DNA from: DASXMR01 sp036495525
Lineage (GTDB): Bacteria > Actinomycetota > Actinomycetes > Streptosporangiales > Streptosporangiaceae
Reading direction: 5' to 3'
Length of the DNA: 36,853 nucleotides
Assembly: GCA_036495525.1 (NCBI GenBank)
Contig: DASXMR010000125.1
Span: 1 to 36,853 of the forward strand
Below are positions 14,778-22,998 of the stretch, in pieces. The translations under genes and the position numbers were made by a program. A model generated the notes under the pieces. That model saw nothing but the letters and a program-made list of their open reading frames with translations, was not told where the DNA came from and made no database searches. Position 1 is the stretch's first letter, and every line of letters begins with the position of its first letter.

Positions 14778-15793
14778 CCGCGCTGCTTACGGTCAGCGAC
14801 CTGCGCGCTTACCTCTCGACCGGACAGGGCGTGGTCCGGGCCGTCGACGGAGTGTCCTTCACTCTCGGCGAGGGCGAGATCCTCGGCGTCGTCGGCGAGA
14901 GCGGCTGCGGCAAGACCCTCACCTGCCGCAGCATCGTCGGGCTGATGCCGCCTGGCCGCACGCACACCAGCGGCGAGGTCATCTACCATCCGCGGGGCGA
15001 CGCGAACTTGCTCCACCTGCGCCCGGCCGAGCTGCAGGCGCTGCGCGGCGCGCACCTGTCGATGATCTTCCAGGATCCGATGACCGCGCTGAACCCGGTG
15101 CGCAGCATCGGCGACCAGCTGACCGAGGCGGTCACCGCGCATGCCCGGCTGTCCCGCTCCGAGGCCCGCTCGCGCGCGGTCACGCTGCTCGACCGGGTGG
15201 GCATCGCCGCGCCGGCCAGGCGGATGCGGGATTACCCGTTCCAGTTCAGCGGCGGCATGCTGCAGCGGGCGCTGATCGCGATCGCGCTCGCCTCATCGCC
15301 CCGGCTGCTGCTCGCCGACGAGCCGACTACCTCGCTCGACGTCATCATCCAGGACCAGATCCTCAGCCTGCTGGTCGGGCTGCAGCGCGACACCGGCATG
15401 AGCATGATCCTGGTCAGCCACGACCTGGCGGTGATCACCGAGGTCTGCGACCGGGTACTAGTGATGTACGCGGGACAGGTCGTCGAGCAGGGCGATACGG
15501 CGAGCATCATCGGCCACCCGCGGCACCCGTACACCCGCGCCCTGCTGGACGCGTTGCCGCAGGCCGGGCAGCCCGGCCAGCTGCGCAGCATCCGGGGGGC
15601 ACCGCCGAGCCTGCTGCAGGTGCCGGCCGGCTGCCGGTTCGCGCCGCGCTGCCGGCTGGCCACTGACAAGTGCCTGAGCTGGCAGACCGAGCTGATCGAC
15701 ACGACTGAGCCCGGCCACCTGGCCCGGTGCTGGCGGCACGACGAGGTGGAAGGGACACCGGCATGCGCGATGGACGACTCGGCATCGGAGTGA
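14774..15793 (+). CDS. Oligopeptide-type ABC importer ATP-binding protein (DppD/OppD-like)
   Basis: The 339-residue ATPase has Walker A GESGCGKT (41-48), Q-loop Gln100, signature FSGGMLQRALIAIAL (158-172), Walker B LLLADEP (178-184) and switch His216. The C-terminal family extension has HPYTRALLDALP and a cysteine set around CRFAPRCRLATDKC. It starts at GTG 14774 within the DppC stop. Together with the DppF-like gene at 5202 it would form the usual heterodimeric ATPase; no F gene follows it here, and the next gene is an oxidoreductase that overlaps its 3' end by 31 bases. Confidence 0.93.
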   Translation: MTALLTVSDLRAYLSTGQGVVRAVDGVSFTLGEGEILGVVGESGCGKTLTCRSIVGLMPPGRTHTSGEVIYHPRGDANLLHLRPAELQALRGAHLSMIFQDPMTALNPVRSIGDQLTEAVTAHARLSRSEARSRAVTLLDRVGIAAPARRMRDYPFQFSGGMLQRALIAIALASSPRLLLADEPTTSLDVIIQDQILSLLVGLQRDTGMSMILVSHDLAVITEVCDRVLVMYAGQVVEQGDTASIIGHPRHPYTRALLDALPQAGQPGQLRSIRGAPPSLLQVPAGCRFAPRCRLATDKCLSWQTELIDTTEPGHLARCWRHDEVEGTPACAMDDSASE

Positions 15794-16893
15794 TCGGGGC
15801 AGGCCGCTGGGCTGGCCTGGCCCACCTGCCCGGCTGGGTCAGGGACGAGCGGTGCACGGTCGTCGGGATCTGCGACCGTGAGCTCGGCCGCGCACAGGAG
15901 GCCGCCGGCCGGTTCGGCGCGCCGGTCGTCACCACCGACTACCGCGAGCTGCTCAAGCGCGACGACATCGACATCGTCGACGTCGTCACCAGGGACTCCG
16001 AGCACTTCGAGATCAACTGCGCGGCCGTCGAGGCCGGCAAGCACGTGCTGAGCGAGAAGCCAGTCGCGCACGACCACCTGGACGTCCGCCGGATCGCCGG
16101 CCAGGCAGCGGCCAGCGGGCTGAAGACCAAGGTCGGCTTCACCTTCCGGTACAGCCCGGCGGTCCGCTACATCAAGCACATGATCAGCACCGGCGCGCTC
16201 GGCACGCCGTTCATCTACAACGCCTACGAGCAGAACTCCCAGTGGCTCGACCCGCGGACCCCGCTGCGCAGTAACGAGCGGCACGGCGAGGGCCCGCTGC
16301 GGGTGGCGTCGCTTGAGGGCTACGGCGCGCCGGTCATCGATATCGGGCACTGGTACATGGGCAGCGACCTGACCAGCGTCGTCGGCGTCCTGCGCAACTT
16401 CATCCCGGAGCGGATGATCGCCAGCCTGGGCCGGATGGCCAGGACGAACATCGACGACGGCGACATCTTCCTCGGCGAGTTCGCCAGCGGCGCGATCTGC
16501 TCAGTGCAGTCAAGCTTCGTGACCGTCGGCAACTACCCGGGCATCGAGGTCCGGGTTTACGGCAGCGAGGGCGCCGCCATCGCGCGGCTTGTCGAGGAGC
16601 GCGGGATCTGCGAGACGCTGCGGGTGGCCACGCCGGGTGAGGTCGAGTTCACCGAGGTCGAGATACCGGCCAGCTACTACCCGCCCGGCGGCAGCCCGCG
16701 CGAGTCGTGGCGCACCCTCTACTATGCGAACCTGACCGCGAGCTTCGCCAGCGAGGTGCTCGGCCAGACCGAGGGGAACGAGGGAAACTTCGCCGATGCG
16801 CTGTGGGTGCAGGAAGTGATCAACGCGGTGGAGATCTCGCACCGCGAGCGGCGCTGGGTCGACCTGCCGCTGGACAGCCCGGCCGCTGGCTGA
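15763..16893 (+). CDS. Gfo/Idh/MocA-family oxidoreductase, copy 2
   Basis: The 376-residue product is a close relative of the gene at 8762. It has GVIGAGRWAGLAHLPGW at 9-25, EKP at 98-100 (SEKPVAHDH), GFTFRYSPAVRY at 125-136, EQNSQWLDPRTPLR at 156-169 and IDIGHWYMG with the probable catalytic Asp/His near 193-196. The start is ATG 15763, with AGGGA seven bases upstream; the frame opens earlier at 15727 but lacks a good site. The overlap with the DppD gene places it in the transporter operon. Two near-twins kept in one regulon probably act on successive or stereochemically different intermediates, or as a heterodimer; sequence cannot decide. Confidence 0.9.
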   Translation: MRDGRLGIGVIGAGRWAGLAHLPGWVRDERCTVVGICDRELGRAQEAAGRFGAPVVTTDYRELLKRDDIDIVDVVTRDSEHFEINCAAVEAGKHVLSEKPVAHDHLDVRRIAGQAAASGLKTKVGFTFRYSPAVRYIKHMISTGALGTPFIYNAYEQNSQWLDPRTPLRSNERHGEGPLRVASLEGYGAPVIDIGHWYMGSDLTSVVGVLRNFIPERMIASLGRMARTNIDDGDIFLGEFASGAICSVQSSFVTVGNYPGIEVRVYGSEGAAIARLVEERGICETLRVATPGEVEFTEVEIPASYYPPGGSPRESWRTLYYANLTASFASEVLGQTEGNEGNFADALWVQEVINAVEISHRERRWVDLPLDSPAAG

Positions 16894-17011
16894 GCAGCGC
16901 CGACCTGGCTCCCCGCGCGGCAGTCCGCACGGACGGCCGCGGGTGAGCGCGGCCCCGCCGTGACCGTGCCCCCCTCAGCCCGCCGCCAGTTCCGCAGAGA
17001 GGAAGCTGCCA

Positions 17012-17983
17012 ATGACAGATCCTGGTTCAGTGCGGTGGGGAATCCTCGGCACCGCCAATATCGCGCGCGGCGCGTTCCTGCCCGGGCTGCGCCAGGCGGG
17101 CGGGACGGCCGCGCTAGTGGCCGGCCGGGACGGGCAGCGGGCGGCTGACTACGCCGCTGCGAACGGCGTGCAGCGGGCCGTCGAGGGCTATCAGCGGCTG
17201 ATCGACGACCCCGGCGTTGACGTGCTCTACAACCCGCTGCCGAACGGGCTGCACGCCGAGTGGACCATCCGCGCGCTGCAGGCGGGCAAGCCGGTCCTGT
17301 GCGAGAAGCCGCTGAGCGGGAACCTAGCCGACACCAGGCGGGTGCTCGGTGTCGCCCAGCAGACAGGCACGCTGCTGTGGGAGGCCTTCGTCTTCCCGTT
17401 CCACCGGCAGTTCGAGCAGCTCACAGGCTTGCTCGCCGCAGGTGCCATCGGCGAGCTGCGGGAGATCCAGTCCGGTTTCCATTTCCGCATCAGCCGGCCG
17501 GCCGGCAACATCCGCTTCTCAGCCGAGCTCGAGGGCGGCGCCCTGCGCGACGTCGGCTGCTACCCGGTGCGGCTGGCCGGCGAGCTGCTCGGCGATCACC
17601 AGTCGGCGTGGGCAGCTCGGGAGGAAGCCAGCCCCGGCGTCGACGTTGAGACCTGGGGCAGCCTCGGCTACCCCGATGGCCGGCGACTGCTGCTGTCATG
17701 CGGCATGCGCCGCAGCTACGACACCTTCTCCCGGCTGCTCGGCACCGCCGGGCAGATCGAGATCAGCAACCCGTTCCACCCTGGGCCGGCCGACGAGTAC
17801 GTGGTCAGGGCGGAGGGCGCCGAGCCGCGCCGGGTTGCCGCGGCGCCGGACGAGCTGTCGTTCACCGCGGCCATCAGGCACATCAACGCGGCCGTGACCG
17901 GGAACGAGCAGCCGCGCCAGCTCGCCCTGGACACCTCGCTGCGCACCGCGCGGGCACTGCACGACCTGGCCGCAGCCAGCTAG
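17012..17983 (+). CDS. Gfo/Idh/MocA-family oxidoreductase, third and divergent member
   Basis: At 323 residues this is shorter than, and distant from, the other two. It has WGILGTANIARGAFLPGL at 9-26, EKP at 98-100 (LCEKPLSGN), then WEAFVFPFHRQF and GGALRDVGCYPV, features of the dihydrodiol dehydrogenase / glucose-fructose oxidoreductase-like branch, where the Tyr of GCYPV is the expected acid-base residue. GAGAGGAAG lies just upstream of ATG 17012. The 118-base gap from the previous gene contains no clear promoter, so it probably ends the transporter operon. It likely oxidises or reduces a sugar carbinol in the pathway. Confidence 0.88.
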   Translation: MTDPGSVRWGILGTANIARGAFLPGLRQAGGTAALVAGRDGQRAADYAAANGVQRAVEGYQRLIDDPGVDVLYNPLPNGLHAEWTIRALQAGKPVLCEKPLSGNLADTRRVLGVAQQTGTLLWEAFVFPFHRQFEQLTGLLAAGAIGELREIQSGFHFRISRPAGNIRFSAELEGGALRDVGCYPVRLAGELLGDHQSAWAAREEASPGVDVETWGSLGYPDGRRLLLSCGMRRSYDTFSRLLGTAGQIEISNPFHPGPADEYVVRAEGAEPRRVAAAPDELSFTAAIRHINAAVTGNEQPRQLALDTSLRTARALHDLAAAS

Positions 17984-18070
17984 CCAGGCAGTCAAGCCGG
18001 ACCCTGCGGCGGCCCTGCACGGCCTGGCCGCAGCCCGCTAGCCAGGCGGCAGGCCGGACCTTGCGGCGGC
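17957..18070. repeat. Tandem duplication of the 3' end of the third Gfo gene
   Basis: 17957-18013 and 18015-18070 are adjacent copies of about 57 bases. The second copy repeats the last eight codons and the stop: the gene ends LHDLAAAS-stop and the copy would read LHGLAAAR-stop. Both continue with TAGCCAGGC and end in TGCGGCGGC. Confidence 0.85.
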
Positions 18071-18089
18071 GCGGCGCTCAGCTAACCCC

Positions 18090-18117
18090 GCCGGCGCTGC
18101 CTGGCAGCGATGCCGGC
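18090..18117 (+). terminator. Probable terminator hairpin after the Gfo/ABC operon
   Basis: GCCGGCGCTGCC (18090-18101) can pair with GGCAGCG (18103-18109) and, after a three-base bulge, CCGGC (18113-18117). The stem is GC-only and has no T-tract. It lies beyond the duplicated gene end and before the membrane protein promoter region. Confidence 0.45.
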
Positions 18118-18224
18118 AGCGGCGCAGCCTTGCCGCGACCGGCTGTCATGGGCGCTCTGCGGCAGGCATAAAGCCAGGCCAGGCGGGTAGCCGCGGCATA
18201 TCGACTCCGGTAAGGAGAATCGTT

Positions 18225-18767
18225 ATGGCTGCTGTGTCGCCGATGCCCCGCAGCCGGGGCGGGATCAGCGGGTTTCTGCTGATGCTGCTCGGAGCGTGGG
18301 GGGCCATCGTCCCGTTCGTCGGACCGTACTTCGGCTACGCGTACACGCCGGATAGCGCCTGGACGTACACCACCGGCAGGCTCTGGCTGTCTATCCTGCC
18401 CGGCGGCGCCGCCTTCCTCGGCGGCATCCTGGTGCTGCTGGCCGCATCTCGCCCGGCCGCCATCATGGGTGGCCTGCTGGCAGCTCTCGCCGGCACCTGG
18501 TTCGTGGTCGGGGTGCCGATCCTCACACTCGTGGTCGGCCCGGGTCCGGATGGACCAGGGGTTCCGGTGGTCAGCTCCGGATCGGCATTCAGCACGCCGG
18601 TCATGCGGATGCTCGAGGGACTCGGGTTCTACTACGGGCTGGGCGTCGTGATCGTGTTCTTCGCGGCGCTGGCGATCGGCCGTGCGGCGGTCGCCGCCGC
18701 GCCGGTGGGCTATGACGCGGCGGAACCGACCGAGCCGATACGGCCCGAGGGCTACCGGCCCGCCTGA
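18225..18767 (+). CDS. Small four-helix membrane protein of unknown function
   Basis: The 180-residue protein has four hydrophobic segments (about 15-35, 53-72, 78-102 and 133-155) and a short acidic C-terminal tail. Residues 35-50 (PYFGYAYTPDSAWTYT) and 105-130 would be extracellular loops. AAGGAG lies seven bases before ATG 18225. I do not recognise a family beyond actinobacterial membrane proteins of this general shape. Its last codons (YRPA and stop) are part of a 16-base tandem repeat shared with the converging flippase gene. No partner gene is evident. Confidence 0.75.
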   Translation: MAAVSPMPRSRGGISGFLLMLLGAWGAIVPFVGPYFGYAYTPDSAWTYTTGRLWLSILPGGAAFLGGILVLLAASRPAAIMGGLLAALAGTWFVVGVPILTLVVGPGPDGPGVPVVSSGSAFSTPVMRMLEGLGFYYGLGVVIVFFAALAIGRAAVAAAPVGYDAAEPTEPIRPEGYRPA

Positions 18768-18816
18768 CTACCGGCCCGCCTGACTACCGGCCCGCCTGAC
18801 TACTGGCCCGCCAGCG
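18753..18816. repeat. Four 16-base tandem repeats across two convergent stop codons
   Basis: TACCGGCCCGCCTGAC occurs at 18753-18768, 18769-18784 and 18785-18800, with a degenerate fourth copy at 18801-18816. The first copy holds the stop of the membrane protein gene, and the 3/4 boundary holds the stop of the minus-strand flippase-like gene (18800-18802). Any change in copy number would change only the spacing between the two genes. Confidence 0.9.
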
Positions 18817-20059
18817 TGGCGGTGCTCGGCTCCGCTACCGCGGCAGCGCCAGCGCTGCAGGACCCCGGCACTGCCGGCTGGAGAGCTGACTCGGCCGGCT
18901 GGGCGGCTGGCTCGCCCGGCTCGCCTGGCTGGGCGGCTGGTTCGCCTGGCTTGGCGGCTGGCCCGCCCGGCCGGGCGGCTGGCCGAGCGGGCAGCCACAC
19001 GCGCGGTACCCGGCGCTGCGCCCGGAGCGGCGGCGCTGCCTGTTGTCGTGCCGTCGCGGCCGGCTCCCTGAGCCTCCTGCTCATCTCGCGGAGTTCGGGC
19101 AGCACCGCCAGCGAGGCGGGCATCGGCAGCCACAAGGCCAGTACCCGGTAGGCGAACACGCCGGCGATGGCCGCCGCGAACGGCGCGCCGCTCGCCCAGA
19201 TCGTCAGCGGCAGCACCAGCGCGAGCACGCCGGCCCCGGCGAGCGGCCCGGTCCGGCGGGGGAAGATCATCCCGGTCGCGAACCCGACGAACAGCGCGGC
19301 GAAGTTCATGTCAAAGCCGAAGGCGGCCAGCCCCGCCCAGGTGGCGAACGCGTCAGCGACCCAGAACAATGCCATCCCGGCAACGGCCGACCCATAGCGC
19401 CGTGGCTGCAGGAAGATCTCCCGGATGATGTGGATCGAATCCAGGAACCGTCCCAGCAAGCCGCGCCATCTGTCCAGGTCGCCGAATCTGGCCCGGTACC
19501 GCTCGGCCAGCCAGAAAGCCACTATTAAGCCAGGCACCGGAATGATCGCCCACGGCAGTGTGACGCCGAGAGAAGGCTGTCGTAGCGGGGAGGCGAGCAC
19601 CACGATCGCGGTGGCCGTCGCGGCGATCGCGAGCACTCCCTGCTCCATGCCTGCCAGCGCGGACGCCCTGACCTGCGACTCGCGCTGATCTGCGCCCGCG
19701 GCCCGGATCGCGTACTGGTCGAGCTTGCCGCCGCCATGGGCGAGAAACCCGCCGAAGCCTGCGGCGGCGACCGCGACCAGCCGCCGGCGGTCAAGTACCG
19801 GACCGCCGTCTGCGCGGAAGATCCCGCGGTAGGCGACGTAATATCCGGCAAACGAGATCGGCAGGGCTCCGGCCAGCACCAGCAGCCACACCCAGTCGAA
19901 ATGGCTGAGAACATTCCGCACGACACCGAAGCCGGCCAGATAAGCAAGGCCAGTGCCCGCGGCGACCTCCAGCAGCGTGGCAAGGGCGAATAGCGCCCAC
20001 AGCACCGAACCGCGGCGGTGCAGGATGTGGAACGACAACGCGCGCCGGGCAAGCTCCAT
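18800..20059 (-). CDS. Lysylphosphatidylglycerol synthase TM-region-like (UPF0104/flippase-like) membrane protein
   Basis: A 419-residue polytopic protein with about eight helices between residues 20 and 320. Markers of the LPG_synthase_TM family are the GFGGFLAHGGGKLDQYAIRAAG segment split over a helix-loop, a central ALAGMEQGVLAIAATATAIVV helix and AGVLALVLPLTIW near the end. These proteins flip or attach lipids; no aminoacyl-transferase domain follows, so a flippase-type or unknown lipid role is likely. The C-terminal tail (about 340-419) is Pro/Ala-rich, with heptad repeats EPAAKPG and EPAAQPG. The start ATG 20059 has only a weak GAG-type site; a longer upstream frame is non-hydrophobic and overlaps the MMPL gene, so it was rejected. 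The preceding MMPL gene is on the same strand. Confidence 0.75.
   Translation of the reverse strand: MELARRALSFHILHRRGSVLWALFALATLLEVAAGTGLAYLAGFGVVRNVLSHFDWVWLLVLAGALPISFAGYYVAYRGIFRADGGPVLDRRRLVAVAAAGFGGFLAHGGGKLDQYAIRAAGADQRESQVRASALAGMEQGVLAIAATATAIVVLASPLRQPSLGVTLPWAIIPVPGLIVAFWLAERYRARFGDLDRWRGLLGRFLDSIHIIREIFLQPRRYGSAVAGMALFWVADAFATWAGLAAFGFDMNFAALFVGFATGMIFPRRTGPLAGAGVLALVLPLTIWASGAPFAAAIAGVFAYRVLALWLPMPASLAVLPELREMSRRLREPAATARQQAAPPLRAQRRVPRVWLPARPAARPGGPAAKPGEPAAQPGEPGEPAAQPAESALQPAVPGSCSAGAAAVAEPSTATLAGQ
18895..18966. repeat. 21-base coding repeats in the flippase C-terminal tail
   Basis: Units at 18895-18915, 18925-18945 and 18946-18966 differ at a few bases, with a nine-base partial unit between the first two. 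On the minus strand they encode seven-residue repeats of the form EPAAQPG. They give a flexible, probably extracytoplasmic or cytosolic, Pro-rich tail. Confidence 0.7.
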
Positions 20060-20138
20060 TTGCTGCAGCTCTACCCGTTTTTCTGGGTGCGATGCGCCGG
20101 CCGGCTCGCTGCGTCCTGGCCGGCCGGAAACAGGTCGG

Positions 20139-20180
20139 CTGCGGCGGGGACGCGGAGCGACAATCGCGTCCCCGCCGCAG
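20139..20180 (-). terminator. Perfect 16-bp hairpin between MMPL and flippase genes
   Basis: CTGCGGCGGGGACGCG (20139-20154) is the exact reverse complement of 20165-20180, with a ten-base loop. It lies 89 bases after the MMPL stop and 80 bases before the flippase start. It is a strong candidate terminator or intercistronic processing element, but has no U-tract. Confidence 0.65.
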
Positions 20181-20268
20181 GTCGTGCCGCGCCGGCTGGA
20201 GTCCGCCAGCGCGTGCTCTCGGGCCGACGGCCGCCGGCAGCCCGTGCGGCTGCCGGGGGCCGCGGCGG

Positions 20269-22686
20269 CTACTGCGGCGCCTGGCCCGCCACGGTCCGCG
20301 CCGCACCAGAGCCCGCTGGACCTGGCCTCCCCGGCTCGCGACCGGCCGAGCCGTAGCCAGCCTGGCGCGGACTTGCCGGGACTGGGCCAGCCGGGACCGG
20401 ACTTGCCAGGGCTGCGCTGGCCAGGGCTGCGCTGGCCGGGGCGGGCACGTGCTGCAGCGAGCGGCCGGGCAGCCAGGCCAGCCAGCGCGGCAGTGCCCAG
20501 CTCCGCTCCCCCAGCAGCGCGAGCGCGGCCGGAACCAGCACGCCGCGGACTATGGTCGCGTCGATCAGCACGGCGACCGCCAGCCCGATGCCGACCATCT
20601 TGAGCGTGATGATCGACAGCGTCGCCAGGATCGAGAACACCGCGACCATGATGACGGCCGCGCTGGTGACCACTCCGGCGCTGCTGGCTATGCCGTCCAC
20701 GACGGCGTCCTTGGTCGCCGCGCCGCGCGAGTGCAGCTCGCGGATCCGGCTCAGGATGAACACGTGGTAGTCCATGCTCAGCCCGAACAGGAACACGAAG
20801 ATGAACAGCGGCACCCACGGCACGATCCCGCCGTAGCTGGAGAAGCCAAGCTTCTGATGCAGCCAGCCGTCCTGGAAGACGAGCGTGATCAGGCCGAAGG
20901 CAGCGGCGACCGATAGCAGGTTCAGCCCGACCGACACCAGCGAGATGGCCAGCGACCTGAACGCCAGCAGGAGCAGCACCAGCGCGAGTACCGACACCAC
21001 TGCGAGCACCAGGGGCGTGCGGCTGTGCAGCGCGGCGATGTCGTCGTGGTTGTTAGCGGTCAGCCCGGTCACTGCCCAGCTCACGCCCTGGGTGTGCGCG
21101 AAGGCCCTGGGCAGCACCTGTTCGCGCAGGGTTGCCAGGGCATGATCGGACTTCGCGTCGGTGCCGTTGCCCGACAGCGGCACGCTGACCAGCATCGCCC
21201 GGCCGCCGGCCGCTGGCTCCGCGGTGACGGGCAGCCGGATCGGGCCGCTGGGCGACGCTGCGTGCCGCACCACGGCGATGGCATTGCGCACCGCCGGGCT
21301 GGCCAGGTTCCTGCCGGTGACGACGACCTCGGCGGGCGAAGGGGCTTGCGGGAACGCGCGCTGAATGCTGTTCAGCGTCTGCACCACTGGCGGATTGCTC
21401 GCGAAGCCGCCGTTCGGCGGGTTGTCCAGCTTCATCCCGAGCGCGGGCGCGGCCAGCGCGAGCATCGCTACGGCGGCCACGCCGCCCCAGATGACCGGCC
21501 GGCGCACCACCCGGCGCACCAGCGCGGCCCACAGCCGGGACGGCCGGGAGGCGGTACGGCGCCGGCCGAGGAACGGGATCCGGCCGCGGTCGGCCTTCGG
21601 GCCTAGCCAGGACAGCAGCGCTGGCAGCACGGTGAGCGCGCCGATGACCGAGACGCCCACGACCGCGATGGTGCCGATGGCGACGCCGCTGAAGACGGAA
21701 TAGCCGGTGAGGAACAGCCCGGCGAGCGCGGTCATCACGGTCAGCCCGGACACCACGATCGCCCGGCCTGAGGTCGCCGCAGCGATCCGCAGCGACTGGC
21801 CGGTACCCCTCCCCCTGGCCCGCTCCTCACGCTCCCGGCGCAGGTAGAACAGCGCATAGTCGATGCCGACCGCCATGCCCAGGATCAGCACGACTTCTGA
21901 GGTGCTCTGCCCGGTGGGCAGCCACTGGCCGACGACCGACAGCAGCGAGATCGCGGTGACCACCGCCGTCGCCGCCAGTAGCAGCGGGATGCCGGCCGCG
22001 ATCAGCGCTCCGAACACCAGCACCAGCAGGACGAGCGTGACCGGCAGCGATGTCGACTCCGCTTTGCGGAAGTCGTGGCTGAGCAGCTGGTTCGCTACCC
22101 GGTCAGTGCTTGCGTCGCCGGTTTCCCGGACGACAAGGCCAGGGTGCGCGGCCTGGACAGCGGCTACCGCTCGCTGGGCTGGCTGCACCGCCTGGTCCTC
22201 GTCAGAGCCGGTCACATCGAAGCTCACGAGCGCCGACCGGCCGTCAGCCGAGACCAGCCCCTGGCTGCCGTGGCTGAGCGGGGATCGGATGTCGGAGGCC
22301 GACGACCGCGGCAGCGCCTGCAGCGCGGCGACGACCTGCCTTGCTGCCTGCTGCTGCTGCTGGTCGGCACTGAACCCGGCGCCCGTCCTGGACTGGATCA
22401 GCACCGACTCGGCAGGCGGCGGCCCGCTGATGTTCAGCCGCTGCAGCGCCTGCTCGGCCCGGCCGGCCTGGCCGGGGTCGTTGGATGGCACGTTCTTCGA
22501 GCTGATCATCTGGCCGGCCACGAACACGATCGCGACCAGGGCAAGCCAGCCGAAGACGACGGTCTTGCGGTGCCTCGCGCTCCAGCCGGCGATCCGCTCC
22601 ACTACCGGCGGCCGGGGTGCAGGCCGGCCCCCGCGGGCGGCCTGCTGACCAGCATCAGGCAATGCTGAGCTGAGCTGCTGTCTCAT
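20269..22686 (-). CDS. MMPL/RND-family transporter
   Basis: The 805-residue membrane protein has two MMPL halves: each has one helix, a large extracytoplasmic domain and a five-helix bundle. The first helix is at about 41-60 and the first bundle about 215-370, with GMAVGIDYALFYLRREREE; the second half repeats this with FGLSMDYHVFILSRIRE near 665. The Asp-Tyr pairs in both halves are the proton-relay positions of the family. Substrates are usually lipids or hydrophobic compounds. The start is ATG 22686, with AAGGAAAGG upstream; the open frame to 22977 reads as non-native basic sequence. The C-terminal 65 residues are Ala/Pro/Gly-rich. It lies upstream of the flippase-like gene, so a lipid-export role is plausible. 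Confidence 0.9.
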   Translation of the reverse strand: MRQQLSSALPDAGQQAARGGRPAPRPPVVERIAGWSARHRKTVVFGWLALVAIVFVAGQMISSKNVPSNDPGQAGRAEQALQRLNISGPPPAESVLIQSRTGAGFSADQQQQQAARQVVAALQALPRSSASDIRSPLSHGSQGLVSADGRSALVSFDVTGSDEDQAVQPAQRAVAAVQAAHPGLVVRETGDASTDRVANQLLSHDFRKAESTSLPVTLVLLVLVFGALIAAGIPLLLAATAVVTAISLLSVVGQWLPTGQSTSEVVLILGMAVGIDYALFYLRREREERARGRGTGQSLRIAAATSGRAIVVSGLTVMTALAGLFLTGYSVFSGVAIGTIAVVGVSVIGALTVLPALLSWLGPKADRGRIPFLGRRRTASRPSRLWAALVRRVVRRPVIWGGVAAVAMLALAAPALGMKLDNPPNGGFASNPPVVQTLNSIQRAFPQAPSPAEVVVTGRNLASPAVRNAIAVVRHAASPSGPIRLPVTAEPAAGGRAMLVSVPLSGNGTDAKSDHALATLREQVLPRAFAHTQGVSWAVTGLTANNHDDIAALHSRTPLVLAVVSVLALVLLLLAFRSLAISLVSVGLNLLSVAAAFGLITLVFQDGWLHQKLGFSSYGGIVPWVPLFIFVFLFGLSMDYHVFILSRIRELHSRGAATKDAVVDGIASSAGVVTSAAVIMVAVFSILATLSIITLKMVGIGLAVAVLIDATIVRGVLVPAALALLGERSWALPRWLAWLPGRSLQHVPAPASAALASAALASPVPAGPVPASPRQAGYGSAGREPGRPGPAGSGAARTVAGQAPQ

Positions 22687-22963
22687 GACTGTGACCTTTC
22701 CTTGATGCACTCGCCCGCGGCGGCGGGCTGATCGGGCGGCACCCCGTGAGTTGCCGGCGTGCCTGGCGGTTTCCGGCGTGCTGAGGACAGCGAGCGGCGG
22801 GTGGCGTGCCAGGACTCGCTTGGACTGATGCGGCTGAGGATGACGGCGGCGAGCTAAGGCCGGGATCTGCGGCGGCGGGTTGCGCTGGCGGGTTGGGGCC
22901 GGGCGCACGACTGGCCGTGGCTGGCGGATGCGAACTGAAACCTGGCGGAGCGGGCTGAGGCTG
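22687..22963. other. Intergenic leader of the MMPL gene
   Basis: No coding frame with codon bias or a start site is seen in this stretch of about 280 bases. It must hold the MMPL promoter on the minus strand, but I see no convincing -35/-10 pair. Short GGCGGGTTG and GGCGTGC motifs recur. Confidence 0.4.
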
Positions 22964-22987
22964 GGCGGGTCGGCCATCCGGCCCGCC
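22964..22987 (-). terminator. Probable terminator of the ArsR-sensor operon
   Basis: GGCGGGTCGG (22964-22973) pairs with CCGGCCCGCC (22978-22987) with a single T:G position, around a CCAT loop. It begins 12 bases after the sensor-domain gene stop on the minus strand. Confidence 0.55.
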
Positions 22988-22998
22988 AGCCAGGCCGG

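Noticed and set aside
20060..20818. N-terminal extension of the flippase-like frame
   Set aside because: This part overlaps the MMPL gene and the 16-bp hairpin, and its composition is unlike the membrane protein. The start was set at 20059.
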